Positions 17,571 to 26,400 of a stretch of 64,000 bases of DNA are shown here, piece by piece. The notes beneath the pieces were generated by a model. The model worked only from the letters and a program-made list of their open reading frames with translations. It did not search any database and was not told the origin of the DNA. A program made the translations under genes and the position numbers. The stretch comes from Coriobacteriales bacterium. GTDB lineage: Bacteria > Actinomycetota > Coriobacteriia > Coriobacteriales > Atopobiaceae. The stretch is taken from the NCBI GenBank assembly GCA_030529625.1, contig JAUMWN010000004.1:1-64000 (forward strand). The letters are read 5' to 3'. The first letter of the stretch is position 1. The number at the start of each line of letters is the position of its first letter.

Positions 17571-17599
17571 TGAGAAAAGGGGTCTGACCCCTTTTCTCA
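17571..17599 (-). terminator. TGAGAAAAGGGG palindrome overlapping the rhomboid stop codon
   Basis: Perfect 12-bp arms TGAGAAAAGGGG/CCCCTTTTCTCA with loop TCTGA. The right end supplies the TGA stop of the rhomboid gene. An otherwise identical copy with loop TCTGG ends the VanY gene at 35827-35855. Confidence 0.8.
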
Positions 17600-18187
17600 C
17601 TTGCCGCGGCCGTTGAGGGCAAAGCCCAGGCTGGCGCCCACCACGCCGCCCACGATGTGGCCAAACTGGCTGACGTTGTCCTGCACAAAGATCCCGTCGA
17701 TTACTTGCTGGCCCAGGAACAGCACCGCGACCAGCACAAACGTGAGGGGAATCTCGCCCTCGCGCAGGCTTGTTATGGACGAGAGCAGGATAAACGCAAA
17801 GCACACGCCGCTGGCGCCGCACAGCCCCGTGCCAAACAGCACGTTGTTGAGAATACCGGTGACGCCCGCGGTAACGAGGATGACCTCCACCATGGTGCGC
17901 GAGCCGTACTTCTCCTCCAGCAGGGGCCCCAGCAGCAGGATGTAGCTCATGTTGCCAATGAGGTGTTCCCAGCCGGCATGGCCAAGCACGTGGGTGAACA
18001 GGCGCACGTACATGAGCGGATCCAGCAAAGACGATCGGTAGGTCATAAACAGCAGGTGCGTGGCCGCGCCGTTCGTTGCCACGCCCAGCACCGTGGCACA
18101 CACGCACAGCGCGGCAAACGTAAGGGTAACCGGCGCGTTAAAGCTCACGCGCAGGCGGCGTGACGTGGCAGGCGGGTCTCCGTACAT
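17597..18187 (-). CDS. Rhomboid-family intramembrane serine protease
   Basis: 196 residues with about six membrane segments. The catalytic pair is visible: Ser in GLCGASGVCFAF and His in NVSQFGHIVGGVVGA; HVLGHAGWEHLIGNM supplies the conserved histidine/asparagine region of TM2. It cleaves membrane substrates that are unknown here. Start at MYGDPPATSRR with GGGAGGAGCTGCC upstream. Divergent from the GTPase gene. Confidence 0.93.
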   Translation of the reverse strand: MYGDPPATSRRLRVSFNAPVTLTFAALCVCATVLGVATNGAATHLLFMTYRSSLLDPLMYVRLFTHVLGHAGWEHLIGNMSYILLLGPLLEEKYGSRTMVEVILVTAGVTGILNNVLFGTGLCGASGVCFAFILLSSITSLREGEIPLTFVLVAVLFLGQQVIDGIFVQDNVSQFGHIVGGVVGASLGFALNGRGK

Positions 18188-18325
18188 GGCAGCTCCTCCC
18201 GGGACGACGGCTCGCTGTTCTCGTCTCATTCTAACCGCTAACCACAGAGGGGGTTTTGTCTCTTCTGCGGGGCGTCTTGCGACTATTATTAAATCGTCGT
18301 ATTGCGAGCGCCAAGGGAGGTCACC

Positions 18326-19495
18326 GTGTGTGATTTTGGAAACGTACTGGTAATTGGCAGCGAAGGCGTGGGAAAGTCCACGCTCATACACGCCGTGCTT
18401 GGATCGGACGCCCAAGCCACGCATGAGGGCACGGGCAACCAACTGCGCATATACGATGATCCGTCACAGCCCTTTAGGGTGTTCGACGCAGGCGACCTGG
18501 GCGGGAACCTCATTGCGCGCCAGCACACCATTGGGGCCATACGGCGCTGGAGCAAGCAGCGCGCCCTGGACGGCAACGACGACAACGACGTAAACGCCAT
18601 ATGGTTTTGCGTGGAGGGCAAGTCTCGCAAGCTCATTCGCCAGCAGATCGCGCAACTCTCCTGGGCAACCGACCTGTGGCGTACCGTGCCCATCGTGGTG
18701 GTGCTCACCAAGTCGTACGCCGAGCTGGAGCGAGAGCAAAACGTGGAGCTGGTGCGGCAAACGTGCGCACGCCGAAGGCGCCTCAAGCGCTGCCTGGCCG
18801 CCGTGATTCCCGTGGTGGCAACCACCTACAACCTGGACGAGGCAACCTTCGTGCCGCCGGTTGGCATCCCCGAGCTCATCGAGGTCACCATGCAGCTCCT
18901 GCCCCAGGGCATGCAGGCCGCGCAGGGCGACATCGCCGAGTTCCAGCTCCGGCGCAAGCGCTCCATGGCGCGCGGGATCGTGGCCGCCTCCGCAGCGGCA
19001 GGCACCGCCGTGGGCGCCGTGCCCCTTCCCATCTCCGACGCCATGATCCTCACGCCGGTCGAGACCAGCATGATAGGCGCACTCGCCAAGCTCTACGAGA
19101 TTGGGTCTAACAGCGCCTCAAGGCAGCTCTTGGCAACCATCCTGGAGGCAGGCACCGTGAGCATGGCCGCCAAGACGGCGATTGGCGCCCTCAAGGCGGT
19201 GCCTGGCATCAACCTTGCCGCAAGCGTGCTCAACGCAGCCATCGCCGGCAGCGTGGTGGCCATTATTGGCGAGGGGTCCGCCCACGTGTTCGAGAAGATC
19301 CATCGCGGCGAGAAGACCATCGACGACACCGAGTGGGCCAGGCAGTTTATGGAGTCCAAGGTCTCCAAGGACCTCATAACGCAGGGCACCAAGCTGTTGG
19401 GCAAGGTCTCGGGAACGGGCAGCACCAGCTCGCAACGCGCGGCCATCACAGGTATGCTCAAGGACCACATCCTCCAGAAGAAGGCCGCCGAGTAG
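18326..19495 (+). CDS. P-loop GTPase with DUF697-like membrane-associating C-terminus
   Basis: 389 residues from GTG 18326 with AGGGAGG 5 bp upstream. Walker A is VIGSEGVGKSTLIHA, a switch-like FDAGDLGGN follows, and VVVLTKSY may be the guanine-specificity motif. The C-terminal half has Ala/Gly-rich hydrophobic stretches (GIVAASAAAGTAVGAVPLPISDAM..., KAVPGINLAASVLNAAIAGSVV) as in DUF697 proteins that accompany YcjX/YcjF-type GTPases. It precedes the signalling island but has its own spacer. Biological role unknown. Confidence 0.78.
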   Translation: MCDFGNVLVIGSEGVGKSTLIHAVLGSDAQATHEGTGNQLRIYDDPSQPFRVFDAGDLGGNLIARQHTIGAIRRWSKQRALDGNDDNDVNAIWFCVEGKSRKLIRQQIAQLSWATDLWRTVPIVVVLTKSYAELEREQNVELVRQTCARRRRLKRCLAAVIPVVATTYNLDEATFVPPVGIPELIEVTMQLLPQGMQAAQGDIAEFQLRRKRSMARGIVAASAAAGTAVGAVPLPISDAMILTPVETSMIGALAKLYEIGSNSASRQLLATILEAGTVSMAAKTAIGALKAVPGINLAASVLNAAIAGSVVAIIGEGSAHVFEKIHRGEKTIDDTEWARQFMESKVSKDLITQGTKLLGKVSGTGSTSSQRAAITGMLKDHILQKKAAE

Positions 19496-19507
19496 CCCAC
19501 CCGTGCT

Positions 19508-19569
19508 GGGGGGGACTGTCCCCCGAATATGGAGGCGTGTCCCCCGAACACAGGGGACAGTCCCCTCAG
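19508..19569. repeat. Palindrome with two GGGGAC(A/T)GTCCCC cores
   Basis: Exact cores at 19511-19523 and 19553-19565 flank a short GTGTCCCCC segment. Located between the GTPase stop and the HD-GYP gene. Confidence 0.85.
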
Positions 19570-19668
19570 TACGAATGCGGCAGCAATCCCTCGTGTACAT
19601 AAGCGCCCGTGAGGGCTATTATTAAGCTTGTGTCATTATGCAAAGACCTACAAGGACTAAGGGGCGTT

Positions 19669-21948
19669 ATGGGTACGAGCCAACGCTTTAAACGCATTCC
19701 CCCAAGATACCTGCGCACGCTCGCCTTTTGCGTAGTGTGCGTTATCGTTAACGTCGCGGGCGCGTCCTTTGCCTCCGCGTTTCGCCTTCCCATCTACCTG
19801 GACAGTCTGGGGACCATCCTCGTGTCCATCTTGGGCGGATACGTCCCGGGCATAGCGGTTGGCTATGCGACCAACCTGCTCAACAGCATCGCCGACGGCA
19901 ACTACATGTCCTACGGCATCGTCAACGTCGTAATAGCCCTCCTTACCGCGAACCTCGCGCAGCGCGGGTGGTTCAAGCGCCTGTCGCGCACCATCTACGC
20001 CATCTTTATCCTGGGCGCGGTGTGCGGCGCGTTGGGCCTACTGCTCACCTTCCTACTGCACGACGGCAGCCTGGGCAACGAGATATCGGCGCCGTTTGCC
20101 CAGCAGCTCCAGCAAACCGGACTGCTCGACCTCACGTCTGCGCAGGTAATCGCCGAGTTCGCGGTAGGCTTTGTGGACAAGGCGCTCGTCGTCCTCTTGG
20201 CCACGCTCCTATACCACATGGCCCCCGAGGACTTCCTCGCGAGCCTCGACTTCGTTCCCTGGCAGCAAAACCCCCTCTCCGACCAAGAGCTCAACGACAC
20301 CATGAACGCCAAGCCGCGAAGCATGTCGCTGGGTACCAAGTTCGTTATTATGGTTGCGACGATCGTCTCCATCGTCTCGGTGGCGACCACGGCCTTTAGC
20401 TACATAACCTTCCACCAGTCCACCATCGAGCTGGAGAGCGCCAAGGCCAAGGGCATCACCGCGTTGATGGCCAATGCGGTGGACCCCGAAATGGTGTCGG
20501 AGTACCTCACCAAGGGCGATGATGCCCCAGGCTATGCCGAGGTCGAGGAGAAGCTCGCCGCCATTCGCGACTCGTTTGAGAACGTCCAATACGTGTACGT
20601 GTACCAAATACGGCCTGACGGCTGTCATGTGGTGCTCGACCCCGACACGGCAGACGAGCCCGGCTCGGACCCCGGCGCCGTGGTGGAGTTTGACGAGTCC
20701 TTCTCGAGCTATCTGCCCACGCTGCTTGCGGGCGGCGAGATTGATCCCGTAATCTCCAACGAGACATACGGCTGGCTGCTCACCATCTACACGCCCCTCA
20801 AGAACGATGCGGGCGAGACCGTGTGCTATTTGGCGGCCGACCTCTCCATGGAGCGCCTGGTAAGCAACGAGCACTCCTTCGTGGCGGGCATCATCTCGCT
20901 GTTCGCGGCATTCTTCGTCCTGGTGTGCGCCATAGTCCTGTGGCTCGCGCGCTACGGCATCATCGTGCCCGTAAACTCCATCGCACGTGTGTCGAGCCTG
21001 TTCGTGAGCACCAAGACCGGCATTCGCCGAGAGAACCTGGAGGCCATAGAGGCGCTCAACATACACACGGGAGACGAGATCGAGAACCTCTACGGCGCCG
21101 TCAACCAAATGTCGCAGGCGGTAGTGAGCCACGTTGCCGAGGCCGAGGAAAAGAGCGAGGCCATAAACCGCATGCAGAGCAACCTCATTATGGTCCTTGC
21201 CGACCTCGTGGAGAGTCGCGACAAGTACACCGGCGACCACGTGCGCAACACGGCAAACTACGCGCGCATCATTATGAACCAGATGCGCCGCGAGGGCATT
21301 TGTCCGGACGTGCTTACCAACGAGTTTATCTCCAACGTGTACCAGTCGGCGCCCCTGCACGACATTGGCAAGATCGCCGTCTCGGACGCCATTCTCAACA
21401 AGCCCGGCCGCCTGACCGATGAGGAATTCGAGATTATGAAGAGCCACACCCTGGCGGGCCAGGAGATCCTGGAGAACGCCAAGGGTGCCGTCTCGGAGGC
21501 GTCCTACCTGGACGAGGCGCAGCGCCTGGCGGCCTACCATCACGAGAAGTGGAACGGCACGGGGTATCCGTATGGCCTGGCGGGCGAGGAGATTCCGCTC
21601 TCGGCCCGCATTATGGCCGTTGCCGACGTCTTTGACGCGCTGGTCTCCAAGCGCAGCTACAAGGCGGGCTTCCCCGTGGAGAAGGCCTTCGCGATTATTG
21701 AGGAGGGCATTGGCACGCACTTCGACCCGCAGGTGGCACGCGCCTTCCTCCACGCCAAGGACAAGGCGAGCGCCGTCGTCGCCGAGACCAAGAAGCGCCA
21801 GGAAGCAGAAGAGGCGGCAAAGCTCGAGGCCCAGGCCCAGGAGGAAGCCCAAAAACAGGCGGAGGCCCAGGCAGAGGCGCAGCCCAGCGGTTCCGCGCCG
21901 GCCAACAAGCCAAACAAACCCGAGAAGCCCAGCGAAGACGCAAAGTAA
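19669..21948 (+). CDS. Membrane-bound HD-GYP domain protein (probable cyclic-di-GMP phosphodiesterase)
   Basis: About 759 residues from ATG 19669 (MGTSQRFKRIPPRYL). Domains in order: an N-terminal multi-pass region (LGTILVSILGGYVPGIAVGYATNLLNS...) resembling ECF substrate-binding subunits; a cytoplasmic link; a second TM pair around an extracytoplasmic sensor; a HAMP-like linker; and an HD-GYP domain with DKYTGDHVRNTANYA, PLHDIGKIAVSDAIL and HHEKWNGTGYPYGL. The last ~60 residues are an E/A/Q/K-rich helix. It is followed after 16 bp by a GGDEF gene, so the two are probably one operon. Confidence 0.9.
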   Translation: MGTSQRFKRIPPRYLRTLAFCVVCVIVNVAGASFASAFRLPIYLDSLGTILVSILGGYVPGIAVGYATNLLNSIADGNYMSYGIVNVVIALLTANLAQRGWFKRLSRTIYAIFILGAVCGALGLLLTFLLHDGSLGNEISAPFAQQLQQTGLLDLTSAQVIAEFAVGFVDKALVVLLATLLYHMAPEDFLASLDFVPWQQNPLSDQELNDTMNAKPRSMSLGTKFVIMVATIVSIVSVATTAFSYITFHQSTIELESAKAKGITALMANAVDPEMVSEYLTKGDDAPGYAEVEEKLAAIRDSFENVQYVYVYQIRPDGCHVVLDPDTADEPGSDPGAVVEFDESFSSYLPTLLAGGEIDPVISNETYGWLLTIYTPLKNDAGETVCYLAADLSMERLVSNEHSFVAGIISLFAAFFVLVCAIVLWLARYGIIVPVNSIARVSSLFVSTKTGIRRENLEAIEALNIHTGDEIENLYGAVNQMSQAVVSHVAEAEEKSEAINRMQSNLIMVLADLVESRDKYTGDHVRNTANYARIIMNQMRREGICPDVLTNEFISNVYQSAPLHDIGKIAVSDAILNKPGRLTDEEFEIMKSHTLAGQEILENAKGAVSEASYLDEAQRLAAYHHEKWNGTGYPYGLAGEEIPLSARIMAVADVFDALVSKRSYKAGFPVEKAFAIIEEGIGTHFDPQVARAFLHAKDKASAVVAETKKRQEAEEAAKLEAQAQEEAQKQAEAQAEAQPSGSAPANKPNKPEKPSEDAK

Positions 21949-21964
21949 CGAAACGGTGAGTACT

Positions 21965-23350
21965 ATGAACGAGAAACAGAAGCAGCTCGCAAAGCAAAAC
22001 GGTGGTGTGAGCATTCGTGTTGTTGGCATCATCACCACGGTGATCGCCATTGGCCTGTCGTTCTACGCGTTTGCGCTGTCGGGCTACATCGCAGAGACCG
22101 AAATATCCCTAGCCGCCGAGGAGGCCCGCTACGTGGAGTGCAGCAACGCCGTGGACGAGCTGCAGGCAGCCTCCGACTACCTTACCAGCGAGTCACGCAT
22201 GTATGTGGTAACAGGACGCAGGGAGCACCTGGACAACTACGTAAACGAGTATGCCGTCTCCAGCAGGCGCGAGAAGGCAGTTGACGTAATGAGGTCCAAC
22301 GTCGCCGAGAACCAGGAGGCCATCAACGAGTTGGAGATGGCGCTCGACTCGTCCAACGGACTTGCCAAGAGCGAGCTTGCGGCCATGCGCCTTGCCGCCG
22401 ACTACTACGAGCTGGAAGATCTGCCCGAGGAGATCGCGACGGTGAGCACGGACCTCTTTAGGTCGACGCCCGACAAGGACTCCAAGCTCAACGCCGCACG
22501 GGGCCTCGTGCTGAGCGACAACTACGACAGTGCCAAGAAGAGCATCGTGGAGCGCGTGCAGGCAAGCTCGATGGCGCTTCTTGAGGACCTCAACGCGGAC
22601 CTCCAAACGAGCAGTGACGCGATGAAGTCGCTCCTGTTCCAGCTGCGCATTGCGGTTGCCCTGCTGCTGTGCGTGATCCTGCTGTTTGTCCTGGCGCTCT
22701 TTATGTACGTGCTCAAGCCGCTCGGCCGATATGTGGAGCGCCTGAGCGGAGACGAGCCCCTGGAGCCCGACGGGGCCTACGAGCTGCACTATCTCGCCAA
22801 CGCCTACAACACCATCTACGAGGACAATACCAAGCGCATCGAACAGCTGCGCAAGTACGCCGAGCAGGACCCCCTTACGGGCATCAGCAACCGTGGAGGC
22901 TACGACAACTTCCTCGCCACCCACACCCGCAACATCGCGCTTCTGCTCATTGACGTGGACAACTTTATGGACTTCAACGCGGTGTATGGCCACGACACCG
23001 GCGACGCCGTCCTCATAAAGCTGGCCGAGGCGCTGGTTACGGCCTTTAGGTCCACCGACTTCCCCTGCCGCATCGAGGGCGACCGGTTTGCCGTGATCAT
23101 GACCAACATGAACACCGAGCTGCGCTACGCCATTCTTTCAAAGATTGAGCTGGTGCATTCCATCCTGGATGACGACTCGTCCAACCTGCCAGCCGTCACC
23201 CTCTCGGTAGGTGCCGCTTTTAGCACCGAGGGCATGAACGACAAGGACATCTACCGCGCCGCAAGCACCGCTCTGTCGCAGGCAAAGCAGGCAGAGCCCA
23301 ACAGCGTCGTGTTCTACGGCGAGGGCGTCGTAACCGCAGACGAGGAGTAA
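21965..23350 (+). CDS. Membrane GGDEF-domain protein with degenerate active site (EGDRF)
   Basis: 461 residues. TM1 (VVGIITTVIAIGLSFYAFAL), a ~200-residue helical sensor region rich in E and A, TM2 (LRIAVALLLCVILLFVLALFMYVL), then a GGDEF domain starting AEQDPLTGISNRGGYDNF. The catalytic loop reads CRIEGDRFAVI rather than GG(D/E)EF, so cyclase activity is doubtful; it may bind nucleotide or act as a regulator. Start at MNEKQKQLAKQN, 16 bp after the HD-GYP gene, with only a weak ribosome site. Confidence 0.9.
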   Translation: MNEKQKQLAKQNGGVSIRVVGIITTVIAIGLSFYAFALSGYIAETEISLAAEEARYVECSNAVDELQAASDYLTSESRMYVVTGRREHLDNYVNEYAVSSRREKAVDVMRSNVAENQEAINELEMALDSSNGLAKSELAAMRLAADYYELEDLPEEIATVSTDLFRSTPDKDSKLNAARGLVLSDNYDSAKKSIVERVQASSMALLEDLNADLQTSSDAMKSLLFQLRIAVALLLCVILLFVLALFMYVLKPLGRYVERLSGDEPLEPDGAYELHYLANAYNTIYEDNTKRIEQLRKYAEQDPLTGISNRGGYDNFLATHTRNIALLLIDVDNFMDFNAVYGHDTGDAVLIKLAEALVTAFRSTDFPCRIEGDRFAVIMTNMNTELRYAILSKIELVHSILDDDSSNLPAVTLSVGAAFSTEGMNDKDIYRAASTALSQAKQAEPNSVVFYGEGVVTADEE

Positions 23351-23351
23351 T

Positions 23352-23432
23352 AAGGTAGACCAAAGGGGACTGTCCCCCCAGTTTGGCCTCGCCAGAGGCT
23401 GAACTGGGGGGACAGTCCCCTTTGTCTACCTT
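23352..23432. repeat. 81-bp near-perfect palindrome with two GGGGAC(A/T)GTCCCC cores
   Basis: Arms of about 38 bp (AAGGTAGACCAAAGGGGAC... and its complement) around GCCTC-GCCA-GAGGC. Exact cores at 23365-23377 and 23408-23420. It fills the space between the convergent GGDEF and permease-fusion genes and may terminate both. Confidence 0.9.
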
Positions 23433-23435
23433 CCG

Positions 23436-26400
23436 TTACTCCGGGCGCACGCCAATCACGATGTGGTGGTCGTCGCTGCTGCGGGTCCTAATGGTTTGCA
23501 GGATGTAGGGCTCGGGCACGCCATTCTTGAGGCGCCTAAAGGCAATCTCGCTCGTCTCCTCCTGGCTCACCCAGCGAATGAGGCTCGCCTTGCTCAGCAC
23601 CTCGCGTAAGCGGTCCACGTCCTCCTCGTACACGTAGGACAGCAGCCGCTCGCGGGCCTCGCCAAAGAAGTCCGTGCCGCCAGGCCTAATCTGCAGGTCA
23701 CCATCCTGGCCGCTATAGAACTCCAGGAAGTGCGCCGTAACCACGTCCACGTAGAAGATGCTCTCAAAGTCGCTGGTAAGTGCGTTGGAGATGCTCATGT
23801 ACATGCGCCTCACGGCCGGTGCGATCTCCACGCCCTGCTCGCCGCGCTCGGTGAGGAAGCGATCGAACTCCTCGGCCGGCACGGGCCTGGAGAAGTAGTA
23901 GCCCTGGACGTAGTCGCACCCCATGGCCTTGAGCACGAGGTACTGCTCCTCGGTCTCCACGCCCTCGGCCACCACGGGCACGTGCAGGTAGTCCGCGATG
24001 TCTATGATGAGCTCGATCATGCGCACGTCGCGCGTCTCGCCAAAGGCGCTGCGCACGAAGCTCATGTCCAGCTTGAGCACATCGATGGGCAGGTGCGTCA
24101 ACATGCCCAGCGACGAGTAGCCCGTGCCAAAGTCGTCCATCTCGATGCGGAAGCCCATGCCCATGCCACGCAGCTCCCGCGCCGTGGAGATTACCTGCTC
24201 GGCGTCCTCGGTATAGGCCGACTCCGTGACCTCCAGCATGAGGTCCTCGGGATTCAGGTCGTATTCGTCCAGTATCTCCGTAAAGATGCTCTTGAGGTTG
24301 GGCATGAGCATGTCGATGCGGGAGACGTTAACCGAGACGGGCACCGAGTAGCCAAAGCGGTCCTTCCAGTCCCGTATGCGGGCCGCGGCCTCACGCCACA
24401 CAAACATGTCGAGGTCCAGGATGAGGCCGTTGTCCTCCAGCAGCGGGATAAAGACGCCAGGGTTGATCATGCCCAGCTCGGGATGGTTCCAGCGCACCAG
24501 CGCCTCGGCGCTCGAGAGCACGGGCTTGTCCGGCCGGATGTCGTACTTGGGTTGGAAGTGCACGGCAAAGTGGTTGTTCTCCAGGGACGGCTTAAAGTCG
24601 TCGAGCAGGCGCTCGCGGTACAGCTCGGCATCGTGCATCTCGGCGTCGTAGATGCCAACCGCCCTTCCAAATCCGCCCCTCACGGTATTGCTCGCGGTCT
24701 TGGCGTAGTCAAAGCGGCGCTCGATCTCGAGGTCCTTCTCCGCGTTGGAGTACACACCCATGCGCAGGCGCACCCTGGTCGTCGTGGACTCGTCCTGCCC
24801 AAGCCCCGCGGTAACCTTTGCCAGCATGTCGTCGTAGTCGTCGCGATGCGGACAGTACACAAAGAAGGTGTCTCCGCTGTGGCGGCAGCTCACGCCACCC
24901 ACCTCGCGGGAGAGCGTTCGAACGCTGTCGCCAATGTGGGCGAGTACGCTGTCGCCATACTGGTTGCCAAAGCGCTCGTTGAGCATGTGGAAGTTGTTAA
25001 CGTCCAGCACGATGGCGTCCATGGGCATGTCGGTGTAGTGCCGGTCGTACATCCTCACGTAGTTCATAAAGTAGCTGAGGTTGTACAGCCCGGTAAGGGG
25101 ATCGCGCTCGGTGGACTCGATGATGCTGCGCTTTTGCGAGAGCTCGATGCAGCGGTTGACCCTGGCACGCACGATCTCCCAGGTGGGATAGGGCTTGGGG
25201 ATAAAGTCCATCGCGCCAATCTCCAGGCACTCCACCTCGGCGCTTTGGTCGGCCGTCATCACAATAACGGGGACGTCGGCAAGCTCGGCCTCCTCCTTCA
25301 TCACCTTGAGCACCTCTATGCCACTCATGCGCGGCATGAGCAGGTCCAAGAGCACGATGGCAATCTCGCCCATGTGCTTGCGAATCTCCTCGAGCGCCTC
25401 AATGCCATCCGTCGCATACAGCAGCTCGTAGTCCGTCTCCTCAAGCATCTGGCCCAAGATCATGAGGTTTACGTCCTCGTCCTCCACAATGAGGATGTGC
25501 CGCTTGCTGGCAAAGCCCTGCTCGTCGTTGAGCACAGGCATTATGTCCGCCGCCTCCTCGGCATCCTCCCTCGTAAAGGAGCCAAGGCCCTTGAGCAGCT
25601 TCTTCTCCTCGTACATACGGCCATCCGCCCGCTCAAAGACGCTGTGCAGGTTGGGGTCCTCGGCCGGATCGAACTCCGCAAGACCACCCGACACCACGAC
25701 CTCGTCCGAGCCGATGTGCTCAATTGAACGGTCGTGCAGGGCCAGGACGAGCTCCTTGCGAATAATGTAGTCGCGTCCCGTGAGAATGACCACGAACTCG
25801 TCTCCGCCAATGCGGAACACCGGGCTGTGCTGGAAGATGTCGCAGATCATGAGGAACGCCTGGCGAATGTACTCGTCGCCGGCCTTGTGCCCCAGCGTGT
25901 CGTTTATTACCTTAAGGCCGTTTACGTCGCACACCACGACGGCAAAGTCTTTTGCCTCGCCCTTGTCAATCGCGTCATTGAGCCCCTGCTCCTTGAGGAG
26001 ATAGGCGTGTTTGCTCTTTGCGCCGGTAAGCGAATCCCTGTACGCGGTCGCCTTTGCCGCATCGCGCTCCGCCTCCGCCTTCTTTTCCCATTTTTCCATG
26101 GACAGGTGGTTAATGAGCATCGCACCGAGTGCGAGTGCGAACAGAACCGAGATGAGCAGCGTGTTTGTGGTGTCCACGCTATGGATGTGCTCGAGCTGTC
26201 CCTGAATAAAGGCATCCTCGCTCAGGGTTTGGAAGACCGCTTCCGCCTGACCGTGGAAGTACTGCTGGACGGTAAAGATCGCCTCGTTCGTGGATTGCTC
26301 GTCCACGCGGCCCGACCAGATCATTGCCATAAAGACGACCAGGGCCAAAAGCGAAATCCACACGATGATCGCCTTGCCAAAGCGTCTTGCCTCGTCGTAC

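Noticed and set aside
20209-22050. A 613-codon minus-strand open frame over the HD-GYP gene
   Set aside because: It is antisense to a well-supported HD-GYP gene.
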